A stretch of 17,047 nt of DNA, taken from Smithella sp. ME-1 (GTDB lineage: Bacteria > Desulfobacterota > Syntrophia > Syntrophales > Smithellaceae). The stretch's first letter is position 1; each line of letters opens with the position of its first letter. Position numbers and translations under genes: made by a program. The notes under the pieces are model-generated. The model did not search any database. It saw only the letters and a list, made by a program, of their open reading frames with translations, and was not told the DNA's origin. The stretch is from the NCBI GenBank assembly GCA_000495415.1, contig AWGX01000681.1:1-17047 (forward strand). The letters are read 5' to 3'. Shown in pieces: positions 1-5,842 of the stretch.

Positions 1-63
1 CATGCGGGACTTCGAAATGACACAGAGATTTAGAATTGGAATAATTTTTCAGGAAACTGATTC

Positions 64-1056
64 ATGCTTAAAGTAATTACAGAACAGGCGGCTATTAAAA
101 AGCATGCCGGACAATTCAATAAAAAATTCAAGCCATTTATTGATGAAGAAATAAAAGTAAAGCTTGGACATCAGGGCGCAAGTTTCCCTGCGAAAGTATT
201 ATGGTCAAGCAGCCTGGACATCTGGAAGTTCTCGCGCGCTGTAAAAGATGTCCGGTATTGGAACGCCTTTGGTGTGGAAAAACCCGGAACGTCAGGAGTG
301 CTTTCCATAGCTTCCGAAATTAATTTCCCCTGGGCTCAAATAGATCGAAAAACAGGTGGTGCATTTGCTCAGGATTCGTGGGGCAATGTTTTTGTTGTTC
401 ACCGGGGGAAAATCGGTGGCGGAAGAAAAGGCGTAGGTAAATCTCTCTTCGAACAAAGTTATCGAGGTGTCTGGTCTTTTATGGAGGATGGAGCTTCCAT
501 CAGCCAGGTGGCCGTGATCGGCCATCTGGCTTCCAGTCGCTTTGCTTTGCAGGTGGCGCAATTTGTGAAAAAAATAGAAATAATGAAGTTGTCGGCTGCC
601 GAATCAACACAAACAGAAATGGATTTTTCGGAGATAACTTTTCGTGAAGACTTGATAGGAAGCGAAACATCCCTGTCCGAAGATGAGATAATTTCTGCAT
701 GCGATCATGACCTTGTTGTAAGCGAATTGGCTGTACTTCTTCAACGGCAGAAAATTAAAATAGGAAATGATATGGAAAATGAACTTTTTACAGTTGATTC
801 ATCCGAAAACAGGATTTCTCATATTTTTGAAATTGTAACCGATGCAAAAGAAAAAAACATACTGGCTGCCGCAGGCAAATTACTTTTACAAACATCCGCT
901 GCTGCCGTAAATCCTCTCCCTGTTTTAGTTCTACCGGAAGAAAAAATAAATCAATATGAGACGGAATTAAGAAGAATCAATATCTCTGTTATCGGTTTTT
1001 ACTGGCGGGAAGAAAACGCTGTTTTTTCAGGCTTGGAGAAAATCAGGTTTGAGTAA
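64..1056 (+). CDS. Hypothetical protein with degenerate PD-(D/E)XK-like C-terminal domain
   Basis: I do not recognise this 330-residue protein as a named family. The start is supported by AGGA at 51-54, nine bases before the ATG. The N-terminal half (about residues 40-165) has a Trp-rich segment and a Gly/Lys/Arg-rich stretch, HRGKIGGGRKGVGK at 113-126. The C-terminal part (about 210-325) has the layout of a PD-(D/E)XK nuclease domain: a helix with E221, a strand starting near E240, a strand with F255-E256-I257-V258-T259, then a helix containing A270-G271-K272-L273. In related restriction-like proteins I would expect a D, then F-E-x-K-T, then G-Q-L. Here the D appears as E240, the lysine as V258 and the Gln as K272, so activity is doubtful. 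No signal peptide or membrane segment is seen. It stands alone, convergent with the next gene. That it is a gene is fairly sure; the fold is an inference from motif spacing. Confidence 0.8.
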   Translation: MLKVITEQAAIKKHAGQFNKKFKPFIDEEIKVKLGHQGASFPAKVLWSSSLDIWKFSRAVKDVRYWNAFGVEKPGTSGVLSIASEINFPWAQIDRKTGGAFAQDSWGNVFVVHRGKIGGGRKGVGKSLFEQSYRGVWSFMEDGASISQVAVIGHLASSRFALQVAQFVKKIEIMKLSAAESTQTEMDFSEITFREDLIGSETSLSEDEIISACDHDLVVSELAVLLQRQKIKIGNDMENELFTVDSSENRISHIFEIVTDAKEKNILAAAGKLLLQTSAAAVNPLPVLVLPEEKINQYETELRRINISVIGFYWREENAVFSGLEKIRFE

Positions 1057-1094
1057 TGTCCTGAACGTAAGGCTCTGAAATTTTCCTGCAATCA

Positions 1095-1122
1095 AAAATA
1101 ATTCTATTCCCGTGCGGGGAAT
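1095..1122 (-). terminator. Possible weak terminator of the FecR-OmpA-CHASE2 operon
   Basis: Read on the minus strand, a six-base-pair hairpin (ATTCCC / GGGAAT, five-base loop) spans the last codons and stop codon of the CHASE2/HD-GYP gene. A T-rich stretch, TTATTTTT, follows about eight bases later. The gap between hairpin and T-run is longer than in a canonical intrinsic terminator, so this is tentative. The facing gene ends at 1056, so some stop signal between them would be expected. Confidence 0.3.
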
Positions 1123-3212
1123 TTCTGTAAGTCATGCGTTATATCTTCTATCGGGGTTTCTCTATCCAGAGCTTCCCGTTCTTCTTCGAAATCAGCAAAC
1201 TCACGGGCGATATTTCTGAATTGTTCTTGAATTTCAATAAAAGCATCTACCATATCAGGATCAAAGTGAGTACCACGGCCTTTTTTAATGATTTCCACAG
1301 CCAGGGCATGCGAAAAAGGTGGTTTGTAAACTCTTTTACTGGTCAGAGCATCATAAACATCGGCCAAAGCCATAAGTCTGCCGCTGATAGGAATTGCATC
1401 TCCTTTTAAACCTTTTGGAAAGCCTGAGCCATCCCATTTCTCCTGATGGGAGAGAGCTATTTCTGCGGCAACTGTCAGAAAAGAATTCTTGCCGAGTTTA
1501 CTAACGGAAGATTCAATTACTTCATAACCGATAGTAGTATGAGTCTTCATAATTTCGACTTCTTTCTCAGTCAACTTTGTCGGTTTTAGTAAAATATTAT
1601 CAGGAATGGCCACTTTGCCGATGTCATGCAGAGGCGCAGACTTGTATAACATGTCAATGTTTTCGTCACTTAGAAATTGTTTGTACTTGTCATGCTTTTT
1701 GAGGTGCTCTGCCAGTAATTTTACATACGTCCTCGTTCTCTTGATATGTCCACCGGTTTCTTTGTCGCGATATTCGGCCAAATTTGCCATGCTTTCAATG
1801 GTTACATCCTGAGTCAGAAGCAGTTCAGTCATGCCGGAGAGCATTTTTCTTTCTTCCAACCGGTGTTTTAGAAGAGTTAGGAACATGTAATTACAGACAA
1901 CAGCTGTAATCGGAAATATCGTTCCTACAAACAAGCCAGTACGAAAGAAAACCTGTTGTGTTGTCAGCCATAACCCGACAACAAAGATTAACATAACAAT
2001 AAAAACAAAAGCAGCACTTCTGAAAGCAATAAAAAGGCTTAATATTATACCCGAACCTAAAATAAGCATCATTATTACACCATTGGACCAATCGGGTATT
2101 GAAATGAAATCACCTCTTATTAGATTATCAACAACTGTAGCATGTACTTCTACGCCGGGTAAAATCTGACCAAAAGGTGTATTAAGCAATTCTTTCAGAC
2201 CGATTGCCGAGGTGCCGACCAAAACTATCTTCCCCCGTAGACGTTCTGAAGAAACGTTTCGATTCAAAATGTCGGCTGCCGACACATATTCATATTTGTT
2301 CTCCGAGTTTCTGAACTTGATTAGCATTTGACCATGCTCATCAACAGGCATAGACGTTCCCTTGTAATTGATTGATTGCAGGGTATTTCCGTCTTTTTTT
2401 AGAATAAGATTATCAAGATTTTTAATTTTCAAAACTGTGGCAAGCGCGAGACTGGGATACACGTTTTCGTTATATTGAATAAGCATCGGAAGGCGCCTTA
2501 GCATTCCATCCGGATCAGGGCTGAAATTAATAAAACCTGATGAATCAACCTTTTCTGAAAACATCTTTAAATTGCATAAGACACCAATACCTCCCGGAAG
2601 ACAGGTATTTTTCACCTGTTGGCTAACATTTTGAATAAAGGAAACCTTGACCGGATGTAAAACGCATTGTTCCGAACTTCTTTCACTACTGTTAAATTGA
2701 AATCTATTACCCAGGACAAATGGTCCGCCTGCCAATGTTTTAGCAAGAATTTGGTCGTTATCACTTAAAGCATCAGGCAGCTTATCCATAGTTATCTTTA
2801 ATTTATAAGTGTCTCCGAGATCTTTAAGCAGTTTTTTTGCAGACGTCCTGTCGGGTTCGGGAAAAAACATGTCGAGACCGATTACCACCGGCTTCATGGC
2901 CGCTATCTTATCAAATAGCTCGGCGACTCTGTAACGAGGCCAGGGCCATTGCCCATACCGATTCAGACTTTTTTCATCAACATCAACGATTACTAACTTT
3001 TTACTGGCGTGATTGTTCGGGAATTTTTTCAGAAGAAGGTCGTAGTTCATAAAATCAAGCCGTTGCATCAGAGTTGGTTTGAAGAAAAAGAGAGCTGCAA
3101 AAACAAGAGTCCACACAACGCCCCAGATGAAGATACGGCGGCTTTCCGATCCCGCGCTGGCGATAGAATTTGCGGCGTACGAAGTTGAAAGTTTACTCGA
3201 ATCTTTTTTCAT
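1104..3212 (-). CDS. CHASE2 sensor with HD-GYP phosphodiesterase output
   Basis: A 702-residue membrane receptor predicted to sense an envelope signal and hydrolyse cyclic-di-GMP. A first membrane segment lies at about residues 26-45. The extracytoplasmic CHASE2 domain runs from about 48 to 370, with typical sequences near IVDVDEKSLNRYGQWPWPR (75-93) and GLDMFFPEPD (112-121). Three further hydrophobic segments follow at about 378-448. The HD-GYP domain (about 470-665) keeps H489, the HD pair H529-D530 followed by IGK, and HQEKWDGSGFP at 589-599, so the metal-site residues look complete; the GYP signature reads GFP. A short charged tail follows. The ATG lies 29 bases after the stop of the OmpA lipoprotein gene, with only a weak ribosome site, so translation may be coupled to it. 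CHASE2 is more often fused to adenylate cyclase or histidine kinase domains. Domain calls are firm; the sensed signal is unknown. Confidence 0.92.
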   Translation of the reverse strand: MKKDSSKLSTSYAANSIASAGSESRRIFIWGVVWTLVFAALFFFKPTLMQRLDFMNYDLLLKKFPNNHASKKLVIVDVDEKSLNRYGQWPWPRYRVAELFDKIAAMKPVVIGLDMFFPEPDRTSAKKLLKDLGDTYKLKITMDKLPDALSDNDQILAKTLAGGPFVLGNRFQFNSSERSSEQCVLHPVKVSFIQNVSQQVKNTCLPGGIGVLCNLKMFSEKVDSSGFINFSPDPDGMLRRLPMLIQYNENVYPSLALATVLKIKNLDNLILKKDGNTLQSINYKGTSMPVDEHGQMLIKFRNSENKYEYVSAADILNRNVSSERLRGKIVLVGTSAIGLKELLNTPFGQILPGVEVHATVVDNLIRGDFISIPDWSNGVIMMLILGSGIILSLFIAFRSAAFVFIVMLIFVVGLWLTTQQVFFRTGLFVGTIFPITAVVCNYMFLTLLKHRLEERKMLSGMTELLLTQDVTIESMANLAEYRDKETGGHIKRTRTYVKLLAEHLKKHDKYKQFLSDENIDMLYKSAPLHDIGKVAIPDNILLKPTKLTEKEVEIMKTHTTIGYEVIESSVSKLGKNSFLTVAAEIALSHQEKWDGSGFPKGLKGDAIPISGRLMALADVYDALTSKRVYKPPFSHALAVEIIKKGRGTHFDPDMVDAFIEIQEQFRNIAREFADFEEEREALDRETPIEDITHDLQKFPARE

Positions 3213-3241
3213 GAATAATCCCGCAGTGTCAACAGAAGTTA

Positions 3242-3844
3242 TTATCTTATCGTTATTTCTACCCTGCGGTTTCTAGGTTCAGCAACTTCATCAGCAGTTT
3301 TAATGAGAGGATTACCTTCCCCGTGTGAAGTAACAGTTATATTGGCAGGAATTGCGCCGTTAGCCACCAGTATTTTGTATGTTGCCTGAGCCCTTTCCAA
3401 AGATAATTTGTAGTTATATTCGTTTTCACCAACAGTGTCGGTGTGCCCCGAAATAACAATATCAGTTGAACTCCTGCTTTGTATAGCTTGAAAAATTTTC
3501 GGCAGAACAGTCTTAGACTTATCAGTCAGTTCATCCGAGCCTTCTAAGAAATAAAGGATGACTGTGATTGGCTGAAGCGGTTGAGCGGCCAGAGCATCGG
3601 AAAAGGTATCCTGAATTTCTTTATCGCCGAGAGTTGTTACTTTACCAGGTGATGTTTTTTGGTCTATAACCTTTACGGACTGATTCTTTTCATTCAAAAT
3701 CTGCTGTCCGCCTTCATTCGTAACTGACAATTGTCCTACATTGCCATCTGGATCAGGAATTAAGATAACCATGCTTCTGGCTCCACATCCGGCTAAAACC
3801 AGAACAAAACCTAAACATAAAAATGTTTTAATAAAATCCTTCAT
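3242..3844 (-). CDS. OmpA-family outer-membrane lipoprotein
   Basis: A 200-residue lipoprotein with a C-terminal peptidoglycan-binding OmpA domain. The frame is open further upstream to 3907, but I place the start at the ATG ending at 3844. It has a strong AGGAGG just upstream, and the protein then begins with a classical lipoprotein signal, MKDFIKTFLC onward, with lipobox L17-A-G-C20. Glycine follows the cysteine, so sorting to the outer membrane is expected. The OmpA domain covers about residues 92-200, with GHTDTVG at 133-139 (D136), LSLERA (R151), SHGEGNP at 173-179 and the RNRRVEI end. D136 and R151 match the diaminopimelate-contacting pair of the family. The N-terminal 70 residues are poorly conserved. 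It lies between the FecR and CHASE2 genes and probably ties that envelope-sensing module to the cell wall. Confidence 0.92.
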   Translation of the reverse strand: MKDFIKTFLCLGFVLVLAGCGARSMVILIPDPDGNVGQLSVTNEGGQQILNEKNQSVKVIDQKTSPGKVTTLGDKEIQDTFSDALAAQPLQPITVILYFLEGSDELTDKSKTVLPKIFQAIQSRSSTDIVISGHTDTVGENEYNYKLSLERAQATYKILVANGAIPANITVTSHGEGNPLIKTADEVAEPRNRRVEITIR

Positions 3845-3923
3845 GTAGTCCTCCTTTGCCATGATTGTCTGACCAATTAACAACTCATGAAAAAAGTCTT
3901 GTTTCAACCAGCAGAGACTGAGA

Positions 3924-4373
3924 TTATCTGCAGCAATCCACCTGAACTAAGAAATGTGTGCCACGAATGCCTATTGTTGCATCGGGAGTTTGGAATTTCA
4001 CCGATTCCGGAGATTGCCTTCCGATAATTCCTGAAAGATAGGAGGCCGTGCCTTTGGCCATCCTGGCGATCATCGAGAATAGGCCTTTTTCGGGGGCAAA
4101 AACATACTTGTCTATTAGAATTTCACTGTCAGGACCAAGGGATAGAATAGAATTGTCCTCGAAGATAATGCCTACAGAGCTTGCCATGCCGGTACGTATA
4201 GTATCATTTTGGAAAAGTTTATCACCGATAGCGAGGGGAATTTGTTTGCCGCTGCGAATTACAACAACATCACCTTTGCTTGTTTTTGTTTTTCCTATTG
4301 GCGATTCTTCTCCCATGGCAAGGCATGGCAGCAGAATGGTCATGATGAGAAAGAGGGTACGCAGTCGTTTCAT
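3924..4373 (-). CDS. FecR-domain periplasmic protein
   Basis: A 149-residue exported protein with a FecR domain. A signal peptide of about 20 residues starts MKRLRTLFLIMTILLPCLAM. The FecR domain runs from about 55 to 146, with GDKLFQNDTIRTG (50-62), the FEDNS segment (71-75) and the family's closing ATIGIRGTHFLV (132-143). It ends soon after in an unusual Cys-Cys-Arg. GAAAGGAG lies seven bases upstream of the ATG. It is the first gene of an operon with the OmpA lipoprotein (79 bases downstream) and the CHASE2/HD-GYP receptor. It has no anti-sigma-factor N-terminal region, so it is not a FecR regulator of the iron-citrate type; a periplasmic structural or ligand-sensing role is more likely. 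A long inverted repeat lies in its leader. Confidence 0.88.
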   Translation of the reverse strand: MKRLRTLFLIMTILLPCLAMGEESPIGKTKTSKGDVVVIRSGKQIPLAIGDKLFQNDTIRTGMASSVGIIFEDNSILSLGPDSEILIDKYVFAPEKGLFSMIARMAKGTASYLSGIIGRQSPESVKFQTPDATIGIRGTHFLVQVDCCR

Positions 4374-4400
4374 AGGTAAACTCCTTTCTTGTTAAAGTTG

Positions 4401-4439
4401 TGGGTTACCCATATTTCGTGCGAGCATTTAACGCACGAA
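4401..4439 (-). promoter_or_regulatory. Paired inverted repeats in the FecR operon leader
   Basis: Two dyads lie 28-66 bases upstream of the FecR start codon. One is a perfect eight-base inverted repeat, TTCGTGCG (4415-4422) and CGCACGAA (4432-4439), separated by nine bases. Next to it, nearer the gene, is the short palindrome TGGGTTACCCA (4401-4411). In RNA they would form a hairpin just upstream of the ribosome site; in DNA they could be an operator. I do not recognise a known riboswitch consensus, and the core sequences of cyclic-di-GMP riboswitches are absent. No T-run follows, so it is not an intrinsic terminator. Confidence 0.5.
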
Positions 4440-4589
4440 CCCTGTTTTTCTTATTTAGTATTGGTAATAATAACACAAGTCGTTTATAAAAATCCATCTT
4501 TTTTCAGTTAGTTATCTCTCTGTTGCTTTATTACAGTACAGATAGCGCAGATTTAATTTCTAAGTTTAATTATTAATTGGACGATAATT

Positions 4590-5573
4590 TTAATCGTGAA
4601 CGTGATGTTTTGCAGTGTTGCAGAGAAGTTTTGCTTCATTGCAGGAATTGGATTCAAATTGCAAAATCGGGTGATTAATTTTGAATTTCTCATAAAGAGT
4701 ATGTCTTATTTTCTCCGCCAGTTCATCTACAGCACTTAACCTTTGATCCGGCAATGTGATGTGTACAGCCAGGGCAATATTTTCAGCAGACGGATTCCAG
4801 ACATGCAGATCATGAATTTCTTTGATACCATCGATTGATTCCAGAGATTTTTGAATATCGGATAAATCTATGCCCGGTGGTGTAGCGTTCATTAGAATAA
4901 GAACGCTGTCTTTTATAAGGCTCCAACCACTGAATAATATCATAGTGACGATCAGCCATGAAAATACAGGATCAAGCCAGAACCATGGCTTGTAAAGCCA
5001 GACAAATCCCAATATTGCAACAACCAGAGAGGTGGCAGCATCACTGAGCATGTGCAGAAAGGCGCTTTTCATGTTCAGATTTGTTTTTGAACCGGTATGC
5101 AGCATCAGAGCGGAAATAGAATTACCGGCAAATCCCAAAAGAGCAATCCAGATAACAAATTGTCCCGCAATCGGCTGAGGATTTCGGAATCTATACCAGG
5201 CCTCTATCGCGATATAAACGCCTGCACCATACAGCAGAGCGACGCTAATTAACGTAGCAAATATTTCCACGCGCTTGAAACCGAAGGTGTGTTTATGAGT
5301 AGGACCACGTTTGCCCAGAAGCAAGGCAGCGTAGTTAATAACGAGAGAAACAAAATCACTTAAATTATGCAGGGCATCGCTGATGAGCGCCATACTACCG
5401 GAGACAATACCGCCGTAAATCTGTACTACCGGAATAATCAGATTCATAAACATGGAGACAATTAAGCGCTTGCCCCATGATGCTTCTGCGCGTTTGTGAT
5501 GGTTGTGCTCGTGTGTGGACAAGGTTCCTCTTTCATAAAGCTGGTATTTACCAGTAATCCTAGCATATTTCAC
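4590..5573 (-). CDS. Cation diffusion facilitator (CzcD/ZitB-type divalent metal exporter)
   Basis: An inner-membrane metal/proton antiporter of the CDF family, predicted to export Zn2+ or similar ions. There are about six membrane segments between residues 38 and 225. The transport-site pairs are complete: H69-x3-D73 in the second segment and H174-x3-D178 in the fifth, the His-Asp arrangement usual for zinc transporters. A His-rich N-terminus (HEHNHH, 21-26) and a C-terminal cytoplasmic domain (about 235-305) fit the family. The start is uncertain because there is no in-frame ATG near the N-terminus. The GTG at 5573 gives 327 residues. A TTG ending at 5522, three bases after AGAGGA, would give 310 residues beginning with Ser-Thr-His-Glu-His, which looks more like a normal CDF start. 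It is transcribed away from cimA from a divergent promoter. Confidence 0.93.
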   Translation of the reverse strand: MKYARITGKYQLYERGTLSTHEHNHHKRAEASWGKRLIVSMFMNLIIPVVQIYGGIVSGSMALISDALHNLSDFVSLVINYAALLLGKRGPTHKHTFGFKRVEIFATLISVALLYGAGVYIAIEAWYRFRNPQPIAGQFVIWIALLGFAGNSISALMLHTGSKTNLNMKSAFLHMLSDAATSLVVAILGFVWLYKPWFWLDPVFSWLIVTMILFSGWSLIKDSVLILMNATPPGIDLSDIQKSLESIDGIKEIHDLHVWNPSAENIALAVHITLPDQRLSAVDELAEKIRHTLYEKFKINHPILQFESNSCNEAKLLCNTAKHHVHD

Positions 5574-5612
5574 AACCTATTAAAATCTGCATTAATGGTT
5601 GGTACTGTAATT

Positions 5613-5640
5613 ATTATAAATATTTCTATTGACAAAACAA
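5613..5640 (-). promoter_or_regulatory. Predicted sigma-70 promoter for the CDF transporter
   Basis: On the minus strand, TTGTTT (5640-5635) and a consensus TATAAT (5618-5613) are separated by 16 bases. Transcription would start near 5606, giving a leader of about 33 bases to the GTG start. Its -35 box directly adjoins the -35 box of the plus-strand promoter. Confidence 0.55.
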
Positions 5641-5657
5641 TGGAGTATAATTATATG
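5629..5657 (+). promoter_or_regulatory. Predicted sigma-70 promoter of the cimA leader
   Basis: A consensus -35 box TTGACA (5629-5634) is followed after 17 bases by TATATG (5652-5657). An overlapping TATAAT lies at 5646-5651 but at too short a spacing from the -35 box. Transcription should begin near 5664, about 22 bases before the leader-peptide ATG and about 180 bases before cimA. Confidence 0.7.
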
Positions 5658-5685
5658 TAAGCAAACTGACACTTAGAGCGTTATT

Positions 5686-5763
5686 ATGAAAAAAGACATT
5701 TGCTCCATAATAATTATCAACATTATAATTAGCTTCTGCATAGGAGGCCGGGGCGCGGTATAG
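5686..5763 (+). CDS. Isoleucine-rich leader peptide of cimA (attenuator)
   Basis: A 25-codon ORF, ATG at 5686 to TAG at 5763, beginning Met-Lys-Lys-Asp-Ile. Nine of its 25 residues are isoleucine: positions 5, 8-11, 13-15 and 19. All three codons are used (four ATT, four ATA, one ATC), so both isoleucine tRNAs would be read. There is no leucine codon, and the only valine is the last residue. A weak AGAG lies seven bases upstream of the ATG. The ORF sits between a good promoter and a strong terminator that abuts the cimA ribosome site. CimA starts the citramalate route to isoleucine, so the repeated amino acid matches the pathway product. The coding end (5747-5758) is also one strand of a predicted antiterminator. 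A small membrane peptide is the alternative reading, but the context strongly favours a leader peptide. Confidence 0.85.
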   Translation: MKKDICSIIIINIIISFCIGGRGAV

Positions 5764-5804
5764 TATTATTTATAAATAAGCAAAATTCAAATCCGCTGCC
5801 AGGC
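5747..5804 (+). promoter_or_regulatory. Predicted antiterminator pairing in the cimA leader
   Basis: GGCGCGG (5752-5758), in the last codons of the leader peptide, can pair with CCGCTGCC (5793-5800), the 5' arm of the terminator, with one bulged U. GCC (5747-5749) can extend this by pairing with GGC (5802-5804) across a small internal loop. The two structures are mutually exclusive. A ribosome stalled on the isoleucine run at 5707-5730 leaves 5747-5758 free; one that reaches the stop at 5761-5763 covers it. I see no obvious protector hairpin upstream. The pairing is drawn by eye and not scored by energy. Confidence 0.65.
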
Positions 5805-5827
5805 AAACCCGGCAGCGGATTTTTTTT
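5791..5827 (+). terminator. Intrinsic terminator (attenuator) just upstream of cimA
   Basis: A perfect ten-base-pair GC-rich stem, ATCCGCTGCC (5791-5800) and GGCAGCGGAT (5811-5820), with a ten-base loop, is followed at once by seven T residues (5821-5827). The AGGAG ribosome site of cimA begins two bases later, so the terminator lies between promoter and gene and must be bypassed for cimA expression. This position is diagnostic of attenuation, not of ending an upstream gene: the upstream neighbour is divergent. Confidence 0.92.
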
Positions 5828-5842
5828 GAAGGAGAAGGGGAA

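Noticed and set aside
5801..5810. The loop sequence AGGCAAACCC resembles part of the cyclic-di-GMP-I riboswitch core.
   Set aside because: It is only the loop of a terminator; the second conserved riboswitch segment and the three-stem layout are missing.
5664..5842. A T-box riboswitch upstream of cimA.
   Set aside because: The conserved T-box antiterminator sequence and specifier-loop layout are not present; the Ile-rich ORF and simple competing hairpins explain the region better.
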